From Toxonevra muliebris (taxonomy: Eukaryota; Arthropoda; Insecta; Diptera; Pallopteridae), in NCBI GenBank assembly GCA_963691655.1, contig OY829327.1, positions 58,726,079 to 58,790,078 on the forward strand: DNA of 64,000 nt. Direction: 5' to 3'. Below are positions 33,303 to 43,660 of the stretch, one piece after another. A model generated the notes under the pieces. It ran no database searches, had not been told where the DNA came from, and was given only the letters and a program-made list of their open reading frames with translations. How positions within the stretch are numbered: position 1 is the first letter of the stretch; every line of letters begins with the position of its first letter. The translations under genes were made by a program, and so were the position numbers.

Positions 33303-36300
33303 TGCCATATCAAAGCACGCAGCCGCTTAATTGTTCAGAATGGCAATTATTTCCAAAGTTTAAGAGAATAAAAGAATAGGCTGTCAAAATCATTGTTTAC
33401 TTTTGATTGTTTATTTACATTTGTTCTCCACTTTTACATTCTCTTCTCGCCGCCATTATGGCCGCAACAACAAAAATGTGTTATTATTATTTTGTTGTAC
33501 TGCTGATTTTGACATTTTATGAAATCTGACGCAAAAACAAAGATGTGTTGTTTTTGCCATGGTGAAATTGTTGTAATCTTGCTATCACCTTCTACATTAT
33601 TCCACCATGGATATTTCGTTAACTTTCGTTCAATTTCGATAAATTGACTTGGGGCTTAACTAAATTTTGGAGATGAAGACTATCAAAATCGGAATTATAG
33701 CCAAAAATCTCTAAAATTCTTTTAGAGATTTTTAGCGATCGAGATTAAGCGTTAGAGAAACCTGTTACATCCCCCTTGAGCGATTGTATCTGTGCGACAT
33801 GCCTCAGCTAGCTCAACGGACATACAAGGGTGCAGGTTCTCAACCCGTCGCACAAATCGAGGGGCTAAGAAATAAAAAAAAATCTACTTATAATAACTCA
33901 CCATAACCTCTACCATGCCATTTCCTGTTCCACCAACCATCAAACCACTACCTCAAGGGCCGGCGTGAATATCCTTCTAGCCATGTTACCGTCGGATTCA
34001 CTCCACTCACACCACCATCCTCAACCCACCTCAAGCGTGTATTCACCAGTTCATCGAAGATTTCTTACTCTATGTATTCAATAATTTCTAAAATCTTTAT
34101 AATTAAATAAAACGTTTTTATTTAAAAGAAACTATAACTAATAAACACCGTTGACTTTCTTAAAAAAAATTGTTGAGAGTAATAAAAAAAACTATTCTCA
34201 ATATTCGAAATAAATCAATAAAAATAAACAAAATTTATATATAAAAAAATGAAATTATACTATCGAGATATAAATAAAAATATAAAAGGGGTAAAGGGGT
34301 TTTTTGTCTTATTTGTAGTTCTGAAGTTGTAGCTACATTTATCACCATAATTGAAAAATTCATACCTACATAAATCAAATTGCAATATGACCAAGGTCAT
34401 CTCTCATTTCCTTCCTTTCTACAGGTATGAAAATAAGTACTATCCATGTTTATGTGTGAATGAAAATTTGCTACTACCCAAACTACACAATATTTGATCC
34501 ATTCCTCGATCAACCGCACAATATATTGATATTCAGCTGATAAGTGGCAAACTCACTACACCATAAAAAATTTAAAAAGCAGGCATTACTGAAATGATAC
34601 AACGAATACGATTACATAGCAGAGATATTTTAATTTCATGTTTATTAATAAATGTTACTAAAATAATTTTTTTTCTTTTCGGGCTTTATCATAATAATAA
34701 GTCGACCGCTACAAACCAAACAATACAGAGAACAGAAAGCAAATAACAAAATAAATAAATTTGGTGAATAAAGACGGCCATTTTTCTCACACGCGTTTCA
34801 TACATGTGAGTTCACCTAATTTGTTGCTTTTTATGTATATGATAGAAAGAGATGCAAAGTATATTTGACTGAGATAAAAGACAAATTTTAAAACAATTGG
34901 TGAATATGAATGTCAAATTCTCAATAAAAAAAATAGTACTCTGTTAGTTAAATTTAAAAAATTTACTTTTGTACGTTTTCTAAAAAAAAATGTTTATTTC
35001 GTTTGAAAAATGTTGGGCATTTATAATAAAATTTTTGTAGCAAACAAAATTAATAGGTCAAATCATATATTACACAGTATTAAAAAAAAAAAAATAAACT
35101 AAATTCGTTTTGTACACAAAAAGAAACTTTCTGCAGACCATTTGACAGGCTGGAAGAAAATACGAAGTAAAAAATAGTAAAGTGCATTAAAAATGTTGGA
35201 GTACGAAAATGAAACAACAATTTTCACTCAGAAACTTTTTTTTATTAAAAAGACTATTAACTGTTTTTTTATTTTTTGTTAAAAAAAAAGATTCTAGACT
35301 TCGCGATTTGGAAAAAATTTCAGAAAAAACTTTTTATAAATAAAAAATACCATGAAGGCTAGATAAAAATATCAGTTGGTTTTCACTTATACGAAGACTC
35401 AAAATATTTGGAAGAATTCTGCAATATCTAAATCCCTTTTTTGACTTTTTTTTGCTTTTACCGTAAACTTTGTAACATTCAAAACACTGTTTTTATGAGT
35501 AAATTAAAATAATTGGAACATCCGTATTGACTTATTAAATATTTATGTAGGGTTACGTGGGGTTTTTATTTTGGCAGAGAACGCACACTACTAATAAAAA
35601 TCCATGTGTGAGTAATCAGCTGATGAAAGACTTTAAACTTTCTGTATTCTCTGAGAGTAACTTAGAATCGGGCTGCTGCTCAGAGCTAATGCACCATACA
35701 CATTGGATGCGTTTAGAAGACCCACAAAATTTTAAACTGTTGCTTGTAAATTGTCAACAGTAGTTTTTAACCGTTATGTGGCGGACAAAAAAAGCACCTT
35801 CTGTAGGCTGATAATATACAAAAAATTAAACGTATTTCAAATGTGTATCAATTTTATTTTGCAATCGACACAGTTTCATACCAATTTTCTAAATTTGCCT
35901 ACTTATTTTTCGCACGAATAGCCAGAAATTGTTCAATGACAGGACTTATTTTTGAAAAATAAGCAATTGTTAAAGTTTCAGTGGTTATCATTATAGTATT
36001 GTAAAAACTTTGCTTTCAATGAAAAAGCCACAGATAGTTTTTAAGTGCCAAAGAAAAATAAAAATGCGATCCTCTGTCTTCTGTGCATAGGACTTTTGGT
36101 ATTTAAAATAATATTACGGCAAAACAAAAAAGATTATTTTATATAACAATATAACTAAAGGTAGCGTTGGTTCGAAATTGAGCTTGTCGTTGGAGAACCC
36201 ATAACTCCGAGCAACGTTGAACCCTCGCAACAAAAAATCTGCTTCATTTGTAAGTCTTTAGAAAAACCAGAAAATCCTGCAATATTTGTTCAAATAGAGT

Positions 36301-37028
36301 TTGTGGCGAACATTCGAGCAGCAATCCAGTGTGCAACACTTGTGGTCAAACTTAAATATATTTATATTCTACAATATTTGTCACTTTTTAAATGTGTTAA
36401 TTTACCACATTTTCATGTTTTTCTGCGATATAAACATTAAGGGCTAGGTTTTAGTTTTTGCTATTTTCGTTAAGAAATTATTATGGGTATTCACGGGTTG
36501 ATGCAACATGCTCTTGCGACGTTGTGAAAGTGCGGATTGCGGAAGTTTGAAACTTTTCTACCTTAAAATTCGTAAGAAGAATCCAATATATTTTCATTAT
36601 TTTTCAATGAGGTGGTAATATTTTCACAGTTAAACTATTTCGCATCTCCAATATTTGCATTGAACACTCACACCTTAGTGCTCTAAGTCACACTTTCGCA
36701 ATTTCGCGCTTTGCATCAATGCGTGAAAAAATTTTGGACTACATCTGTCAAATTATAAAAACGCACGATCTTATTGAGGCGAATATTTTGGTAACGGCAC
36801 GACCACATGAGTACCGAACAAAATTATGGCTGTCGCCAATTTAAATCTATTTCTAATTTGACAAGCGGCAGAAGAAGAAGATAGTTTTCTTTTGCTATTT
36901 TAGCTGCGTTTGCTGCAGGTGGTGTCGCTTCCATTGTGTTTAATAGCTGACTACACGGCGGCAGTTGTAGCCGACAGTATTTCGTAGTCGTGTATTTATG
37001 TAGTTACTGTCGTCAATGTGTATGGACC
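33303..37028. other. Long AT-rich stretch without recognised genes
   Basis: Contains a tRNA-like hairpin at 33771-33864 (separate entry). 33900-34060 is relatively GC-rich with several CCACCT/CACCATCC words. Open frames at 35557-35763 and elsewhere have no family resemblance. Nothing else supported. Confidence 0.5.
33792..33853 (+). ncRNA. tRNA-like hairpin, possible SINE head or degenerate tRNA
   Basis: Perfect 7-bp outer stem GTGCGAC / GTCGCAC encloses 48 nt containing an A-box-like TAGCTCAACGG and a B-box-like GGTTCTCAACC. At 62 nt it is too short for a full tRNA. Pairing extends outward (CCCCTTG...GATT with AATCGAGGGG), and an A-rich tail (AAATAAAAAAAAA) follows, as in a SINE. Function not known. 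Confidence 0.35.
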
Positions 37029-37037
37029 ATAATAAAG

Positions 37038-37216
37038 AAAAACGCATAATCTTAACGTATGGAGCACAAACTGTCAGATAACAGGAGTTTACAATTGAGT
37101 TTATTTTTCAACAACGTTTTTTTAATCGTTTTACTTTTTTTTTGTGCAAAATGGATAAATTATTTATTCTGAGCCCTTGTCCGCCATTTCAAATACTTTT
37201 GTTCAATCGTGCTCTG
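37038..37216 (-). mobile_element. MITE family 3, left half of an interrupted copy
   Basis: Reverse-complement match to 20535-20680 (shared TTTATTTTTCAACAACGTTTT-like, TGTGCAAAATGGATAAATTA and TTCAATCGTGCTCTG). It stops at GCTCTG where the copia terminal repeat TGTTGGTATAAC begins. The other half of a same-orientation copy lies at about 45765-45837. Confidence 0.65.
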
Positions 37217-37385
37217 TGTTGGTATAACAAACAACAAACAATTTATTACTTTATACTTTAAATATATAAATTTCTGGGATTTATTGTATCTTATTGTTTT
37301 GTCAAGATATATCAAAATATTCTAAAAATTAAACTACTTTTTCATTAATGTTACAAGGCAAACACTGCGTTTTATTAAACTATTA
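37217..37385 (+). repeat. Probable copia 5' LTR
   Basis: Runs from TGTTGGTATAAC to just before the primer-binding site; about 169 bp. TG start and position next to the primer site support it, but no 3' LTR was found to compare, so limits are inferred. Confidence 0.5.
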
Positions 37386-37399
37386 GGTTATAGGCCCAG
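37386..37399 (+). promoter_or_regulatory. copia primer-binding site (half initiator tRNA-Met)
   Basis: GGTTATAGGCCCAG matches, with one mismatch, the complement of the anticodon-loop half of insect initiator tRNA-Met (GGTTATGGGCCCAG), the unusual primer used by copia-type retrotransposons. It lies about 40 bp before the gag start. Confidence 0.75.
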
Positions 37400-37439
37400 T
37401 ACCGTCGTTTGCTTAAAATTATAATTGATCTCTATCTAA

Positions 37440-38412
37440 ATGAAAATGGAGGATGTTAAATCGACTATTAAGAAGCTTAATAGCATCAATTATCAAGTCT
37501 GGAAATATAAGCTTGAGCTCTCGTTAATCAAAGAAGTCCTTTGGGATATCGCAGTTAATGAAGAACCCAAGACTCCTGACGCAGCATGGAATTTGAAAGA
37601 TGGAATAGCGCGTACAACGATAGGTTTGCTTGTTGATGACTCCCAGCTGGTACATCTTCGGAAGTTGAAGACAGCACGAGAGTATTGGCAGTCACTAAAG
37701 AAGACACATGAGAAGTCCACACTTTCAAATAAGGTCATGTTACTCAAGAGATTGTGTAGAATGCAACTTCGACAAGATAATGATATGGAAAGTCACATTT
37801 GTGAGATGCTGGATATTGTGGATCGTATGGTTGGTTTAGGCGAGCAATTAGCTGATCATCTTGTTGTCGCTTTTTTTCTGGGAAGTTTGTCAGATGAATA
37901 CAAATCTCTAATCAGAGCGTTGGAGGTGAGGCCTGAAGAAGATTTGACTTTGGAACTTGTCAAAAAAAAACTCATACAAGAATATAAACGAAAGGTTGAA
38001 AAGGAAATTTCAATGGAAACTTCAGATACTGCTTTGTAGGAGAAGAATTTTAAAGTCAAGTGCTATTCTTGTGGAGGGATTGGTCATATAAAAAGAAATT
38101 ATACAAAAGGTAAAAAGAAATATGAAATTTGTGCAAAACAAGTTGCTGATAATTCAACTATCGGCGAACAAGAAGTCCAGGTATGTTTCAATTCTGCTAC
38201 GGAACGTATGAAGTTAGAATGGTATGTTGATTCAGCTACCACATGTCATATGTGTTGTGGTAAAAATTTCTTCACCAAACTAGAGGTGATTACATCTATT
38301 TAGCGGATGGCAAAAATATTGAAGCTGAAGGTTCCGGTGATGGAATCCTGCGGTGTCAAAATAAGGAAATTACTGTTAAGAATGTTCTTTATGTGCTAGA
38401 GTTAGATGGTAA
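37440..38412 (+). pseudogene. copia-type gag and protease, broken
   Basis: Gag frame 37440-38039 (199 codons): LNSINYQVWKYKLELSLIKE, AAWNLKDGIARTTIGLLV, TAREYWQSLKKTHE, LADHLVVAFFLGSLSDEY, the UBN2-type capsid region. A TAG ends it, but the same frame continues into a zinc knuckle CYSCGGIGHIKRN whose last Cys is Tyr, then the protease site WYVDSATTCHM, where the catalytic DSG triad is DSA. A frameshift follows, then YLADGKNIEAEGSG and VLYVLELDGNL, where another element cuts in at TA. Capsid and protease therefore cannot work. The rest of the copia polyprotein resumes at about 43650. Confidence 0.9.
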
Positions 38413-38928
38413 TCTAAAGGGTGTTTTTTTTAGAAGTGTGGTTTTCAAGAAGTAATAAAACGCATAATTGAATGTAATGGCCAAGAATTTAGCTTTATTA
38501 TAAGGATAAGGGTTAGCCATTATGTTTTAAAATTGATTTTGGGCAAGTGGCCACCGCGGCTGGCTCGAATAAATTCCAGCCGAGAGGCCCAATTTTCGAC
38601 CACTTTTTGCAGCTATTGGGGCCGAATATTGTTTTCCAAGGCATCAATCGTCTCGGGCTTATCTGCGAGTTAAATCGAACGATCTCGGAGGCCACGCCAC
38701 AGGCAAACTCACTCATAGTTTCCTTCAATAAATTGATTGTTTCATTGGCTGTATGGCATGTAGCGCCGTCTTGTTGGAACCAAAGGCCGTTCACATCAAC
38801 ATCCTCCAATTCAGGCACGAACAAGTCATTAATCATGGCTCTATAGCGTTCCCCGTGACTGTAACATTATGGCCGGCTTCATCTTTGAAGAAATATGGAC
38901 CAATGATTCCCTCTGCCCATAGAGCATA
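38413..38928 (-). pseudogene. Tc1/mariner (IS630)-type transposase fragment inserted in copia
   Basis: Left end reads TA|AAGGGTGTTTTTTTTAG inside the copia protease. On the minus strand the frame gives YALWAEGIIGPYFFKDEAGH, one frameshift, then RAMINDLFVPELEDVDVNGL and WFQQDGATCHTANETINLL, the second-Asp block of a common insect IS630/mariner-type transposase. The segment after it (expected RGDVNWPPRSCDLTPLDFF form) is degraded. The N-terminal part is missing: the fragment stops at the PIF/Harbinger end at 38929. Confidence 0.83.
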
Positions 38929-39073
38929 GACCAAAATGATATTAAGTTAATTTTGATAGATTACGAAAGCGATATTACGACTGTTCACATAGATTTAAAG
39001 TAATATTGTTTGACAATTCAAATATTTATTTATTTTTAATTCATAAACATAAAAAAACTTGCAAAACCAGAAA

Positions 39074-40264
39074 ATGGATCGGTTCGCCAATATTGCAATT
39101 TATCAATATCATTTAAACATTTCTTTAAATTTTATAAAATATGTAGACGAAATGTATAAAAGCAAAGTAAGTTTTTATAAAAGAAAACGACAAATATATT
39201 TCAAGAAACTGGTCGATCTTCGAAAGGAATTGATGATTTTGTTGATTGCAAATAGATTTTGGAAGCTAGTAAGAATTTACTTAAACGTATTTTAAGTTCA
39301 TCGATAACTCATTAAATTTTTTAGGAGCGTACAACAACTTTTTGGGAAAGTGATTGCCAAGTAAATAACGACAAATTTTTTAAAGAAAACTTTCGAATGA
39401 CTTGGAGTACGTTCCATAAACTTTGTGGTTTCCTCAAAGGTATTGGCAAAGTGGACACAAATTATAGAAGAGCGATTTCCTTGGAGAAGAGAGTTGCAGT
39501 GGCATTGTATGCTTTGGACTCATCTGCAGAATATAGAAGTGTTAGCAATTTATTTGGTATTGGAAAAACCACAGTCTGCAATATTGTAAAAGAGTTTTGT
39601 GAAGAGGTCTGGAATTGCATGCGTCCGCTTTGCCTGAACAATTTCCCACTAACACAGCAATTAATTGAAGAGTGCATACACGAATTTGAGAATTTAGGAT
39701 TTCCGCAGGTTTTGGGAGCTCTCGGTAATTGAGTAAATTATTTTAATGAAATATTTATGATTACGAATAAATCTGTGTCTTGTAGATGGATGTCACATCG
39801 ATATTCACCCTCTTTCCGCAGACGCAGTTGATTACTTCAATTATAAAGTTTGGTACTCGACGGTCCTATTGGCTTTGGTATACTACAGGTAAACATATTT
39901 CACTCAAAGATATTTAGTTTTTTTTCCCCAGTATTACGTTCTTTGTAGATATCGATTCTTATATATTAATGTTGGAAGCCCGGGACGTTGCAATGATTCC
40001 CAAATTTATGAATCGTCTATACTAAAGAAATATGTGCAGCAAAGTCCTACAATGCAGGAAATGAAGAAAACAATATCTGGTGTGAGCGTCCCTGTGTTAA
40101 TTCTTGGAGATTCTGCTTTTCGTTTTTCTAATTCTTTGATGAAGCCTTATCCCTTTCACGCCGAGTATAGCCGCGAACAAAAAGAATTTAACTTCCGTTT
40201 GTCAAAATGTCGTAGGGTTGTAGAGAATGCTTTCGGTCACTTAAAGGCTCGCTTTTTTTTTTGA
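39074..40264 (+). pseudogene. PIF/Harbinger transposase (DDE_Tnp_4), four exons, C-terminus lost
   Basis: Join 39074-39268, 39325-39724, 39786-39888, 39949-40264; introns of 56, 61 and 60 nt with GT...AG, all joining in frame. Exon 2 has the HARBI1-like start NFRMTWSTFHKLCGFL and ISLEKRVAVALYALDSSAEY, then a helix-turn-helix IGKTTVCNIVKEF. Catalytic residues are visible: Asp in ALDGCHIDIHP across intron 2, Asp in NVGSPGRCNDSQIY, Glu in KCRRVVENAFGHLKAR. The reading frame then falls into a T run and stops, where the family normally continues for some 60-100 residues. The catalytic triad is intact; the missing tail probably makes it inactive. Confidence 0.88.
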
Positions 40265-40271
40265 TAATTTA

Positions 40272-41661
40272 TTAAATTTCATTTATTTGAAAGAAAGTTA
40301 AAAACATATTCTTCATTTCCTTTGTATCCTTGACAAATTCCTCAAGCAGCTTAGTTCTTTTATCTTCTAAACGGTTAATTTTCTCATCAAATGTCTTTAC
40401 GTACTGCATTTGTTTATCTGATTTCTCTTTTATATCCTCAAATGCTTTCAAACATTTAGCTTGAAAATCTGATTTTGTTTTTTTTTTTTTGCAGTGGACA
40501 ACAACAGGTCGCCAGATGGTTCAGTGGACTCACTAGAAATATAATATACACTGATCTTGAACAACTTGGATGGGAGATGGAGGTATTAGAAACGTCAGAG
40601 GATGCCAGTGGCGTTGAGTCGAGTTCATAATGCATTATGTCGTCTGTGTCGAACTCAACATGTTCTGCAAAAAATGTATATAAATAAATTATATATAAGT
40701 TTGTATGCACAGGGACTCAACAAATTGATCGAGTGAACCATCTTCAGGTTGACCAAGGGGTCAATATTTTAGTACTTCTGACAACCATTGGGGACCTGAT
40801 GATGGAAATATACAGTATGTAATGCAACAAAATTGAGCAAATGGAGGGGAAAAAAGCCAAAAATGGCATCAAATGAAGAATTATTAGCATAGCTAAGTTT
40901 CTACACATTCACATGAATAATGCAAAAAGAGTTTTTACATACTGTAACGTAACAAAATTAAGCAAATGAAAAAGAAAATGCTTTAAATTAAATAAAAAAT
41001 CAAAGATTACCAAAGAAAATATTTTAATAGTAAAATACTTGATTTAGGCATATCTCATGTAAATCCAAGCTAAATGCGATTGAGTGTGAGTCGAACATTG
41101 CACGCCAACCTACGTGGATCATTCTGTTGCTGGCAAATGAGTTTGTGAACACTATCGCAGCTCATTTTGCAATTTAAAAATTTTACACAAACGTTCAAAT
41201 CTCGGTTTCACGCAATTGCATATAGTTGGGACATATTGTTACCAATTATGCTCTCGTCAACTAATGATTGAACATTATAAATTTTGAAAGATCCTAATAT
41301 GGCATGGACTCTCCCATACAGATCCCAATTGAATGGAGATCCACCGGACGGCCCAATCAACGCCTTTTCTCGCCTGAAAAACACTTATTTTTAAAATATT
41401 ATACATATATGAATGATTGTGCAAAAATTTACTTATATCTTGCTGTTAAATTGTGAATTTTTATTTTCACCTCCTCCGTTGATACTACACATCCCTGACG
41501 CTCCAGCTCCCTTCGCATTTCGTGGCCATTCCTCCTTGCACCACGAAGTTCATCCATTTTATCAGCCCACAAGTCGACTAATAAAAGCTCCTCTGTTGGA
41601 GACCACTGTTTTTCTTTTTATATTTTTTGCGACTTTTGGCGGTTGAATCCTCACAATTCAT
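40272..41661 (-). pseudogene. PIF/Harbinger Myb/SANT-like accessory protein, three exons, two frameshifts
   Basis: Exons, minus strand: 41661-41433, 41373-41243, 40664-40272. Exon 1 reads MNCEDSTAKSRKKYKK then, one base out of frame, KQWSPTEELLLVDLWADKMD and GHEMRRELERQGC, a trihelix/SANT-like DNA-binding domain. Exon 2 gives KREKALIGPSGGSPFNWDLY, and exon 3 EHVEFDTDDIMHYELDSTP, a second frameshift, then a C-terminal coiled coil (CLKAFEDIKEKSDKQMQ, NRLEDKRTKLLEEFVKDTKE). Splice codons fit (AA|G, G|AA). This protein guides the transposase to the nucleus and the ends in related elements. The two stops face each other 7 bp apart. Confidence 0.82.
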
Positions 41662-42078
41662 TTTGATTTTTAATTTAAATATATCATTTTCTCACAAACA
41701 CACACACACACTCTCATGTACTAGACTTTCAAATAACGAACTGTTATGCAGACTAGCTACAATGGGGAAAAACAACAACATAAGTGTATAGAACGGTAGT
41801 GGTAGTTTCTTTCAATATCTCTATTCAGTAAAGATATTTGGAATCAAATCTGTAATTCTGGGTTATGATTTGAAATATTAGTAGCTTATATAGGATATTG
41901 GAAGATTAAGAACTATCACTAATATCACTGATGAGGAACTGATGACGGTAATATCCACAATATTAAGCATGTGAGTTAATATTCTTGACAGAAAAACGTA
42001 TTACAAATTACTTAATATTGAATGGGATATGAGCTGATATTACGAAAACAGCCAATATTACTTAATATCATTTTGGTC

Positions 42079-43302
42079 AGAACATAGTATTAATTTCATT
42101 TTGAATTTTTACTTCATTTTTCGAAAAAATAAATATTATAAGTTTTTTTGGGGCTTTACTTAAATTTACATAAAATATAAACTAGACAAATAAAACGGTT
42201 ATTACGCATTCTATCGTTTATAAACAATTCAAATTTTAATCAGAAGTTTGTTTGTTTTGTTTGTTTGAATAATAGTACAAAATTCGCGCGAATTTTTCAC
42301 TATTATCCGTTTAAATTCTCAAAGACCAATACAAAAAAAAAGACCTTAATTCACGCGAATTTTTTACTATTATCCTTTTAAATTCTCAAAGACCTGTACA
42401 AAAGAAAATAACTTAATTCACGAGAATTTTTTACTATTGTCCTTTTAAATTCTCAAAGACCTTTACAAAAAAAAAATAACTTAATTCAATATCTTGTTTT
42501 CAAAATTAATATAATTTACCTTGATTGAAAAATTATTTTCTGTAACTACCGTTGTAGTAGTTGTTGTTCAAATCATAAAAAATTTAAAATTTGGCTCAAA
42601 TTCCTTTTACTTAAAAAAATAATAATAATTTAGTTTTAAATAGGAATTTGGGCCGAAAAAATTTTTGGTCGAACTTCCTTTTCTAAAGTGCATTTCAACC
42701 AAAATCAAAAAGGAATTCCGACCAAAATGTTTTGACCCGAATTCCTTGGGTGAATTTCCAAAAAAAAAAAAAAGAATCAAATTCGGCCAAAAACTTATTT
42801 TGGCCTAAATTTCTTCTTTTTTTTTTTGTTTGGAATTCCTTTTTAATTTCGGTCGAATTTCACAGAGCCTAAATAGTTTCTTTGGATTTATTCCATTCGC
42901 AAAACCAAACAGTGTAGTGATTAGACGTTTAGGTGCCGTGATTGTAGAATGAATTTATTATAGAGGGTGGAACAATATCAAAATTAATAATATCCATATT
43001 TAGCCTAAGTACCTCGTGGTGTGTCTTTGGAAAGTTTACAGGATAAATTTCATTTATTTTTGCTCAAATTAGGAGTTATTTCATTTTTGAATTAGGAGTA
43101 AATTTATTTTTGTATTAGGAATTATTTCATTTCATTACGAAATAATTCCTAATTGCAAAATAACCCCTAAAAATTAGGAAATCGAAATGTCAAAATTTTC
43201 TCTGTCAAAATTTTATATCCATTTCGCATAGCAAAATTAAAAATTTTTTTCCACCACTATTTTCATCGAGGTAAAAGTTACCGTTTCACACACACCCTTT
43301 AT
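42079..43302. repeat. Repeat-rich spacer: 67-bp triplicate and mirrored GGAATT motifs
   Basis: 42287-42488 is three 67-bp tandem units starting CGCGAATTTTT / CGCGAATTTTTT / CGAGAATTTTTT and including ACTATT.TCC.TTTAAATTC. 42590-42870 repeats GGAATTYGGCCRAAA-type words in both orientations. 43205-43300 is a direct repeat of 28490-28605. No gene. Confidence 0.75.
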
Positions 43303-43660
43303 TAGTAAATACCTTGAACGTGTTAAGTGTTAAAAAATAATATAAAAAAACAGCAACTAATTCTTCCTATGTACATCCAATACTATGCAAATTATTTTTT
43401 TTATAAATTCTCACTTTAAAATTTTACTATGAAAATACAACTCGGTTGCAAAAAGAAAAATAGTATCAAAACAAATGTTTTCCCATTTGTCACAGTTCCT
43501 CTTACTTGTCAAAATGCATCTACCTTCTTAATTCTTCTGCCATGCAAACAAGTATATTTTGACAAAAAGCAACTCTGCAACGAGCTGAATGTAACCACCT
43601 CGATCGAGCACGGGAGAAAATGTTTTGTGTTCGTCGAACATCGAGCACTTAGTAGTTTTC
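43303..43660. repeat. Dispersed repeat plus a fragment of MITE family 1
   Basis: 43303-43545 matches 13150-13390. It runs straight into 43548-43650 (ACAAAAAGCAACTCTGCAAC, GAGCACGGGAGAAAATG, TTCGTCGAACA), an inner piece of MITE family 1, which in turn fuses to copia integrase sequence at about 43655. The open frame across this junction is therefore a chance chimaera. Confidence 0.75.

Larger units (their letters stand above)
38929..42078 (+). mobile_element. PIF/Harbinger DNA transposon, about 3.15 kb, both genes present
   Basis: Perfect 19-bp inverted ends, GACCAAAATGATATTAAGT at 38929-38947 and its complement at 42060-42078. Inside are a transposase gene (+) and a Myb/SANT-like gene (-), the two-gene layout of PIF/Harbinger. 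Flanking triplets are ATA and AGA, so the expected 3-bp duplication is not perfect. Between the genes and the right end (41660-42060) is AT-rich DNA with many AATATT words. Confidence 0.9.

Noticed and set aside
38547..38846. Plus-strand 99-codon frame
   Set aside because: Antisense to the transposase fragment carrying WFQQDGATCH on the minus strand.
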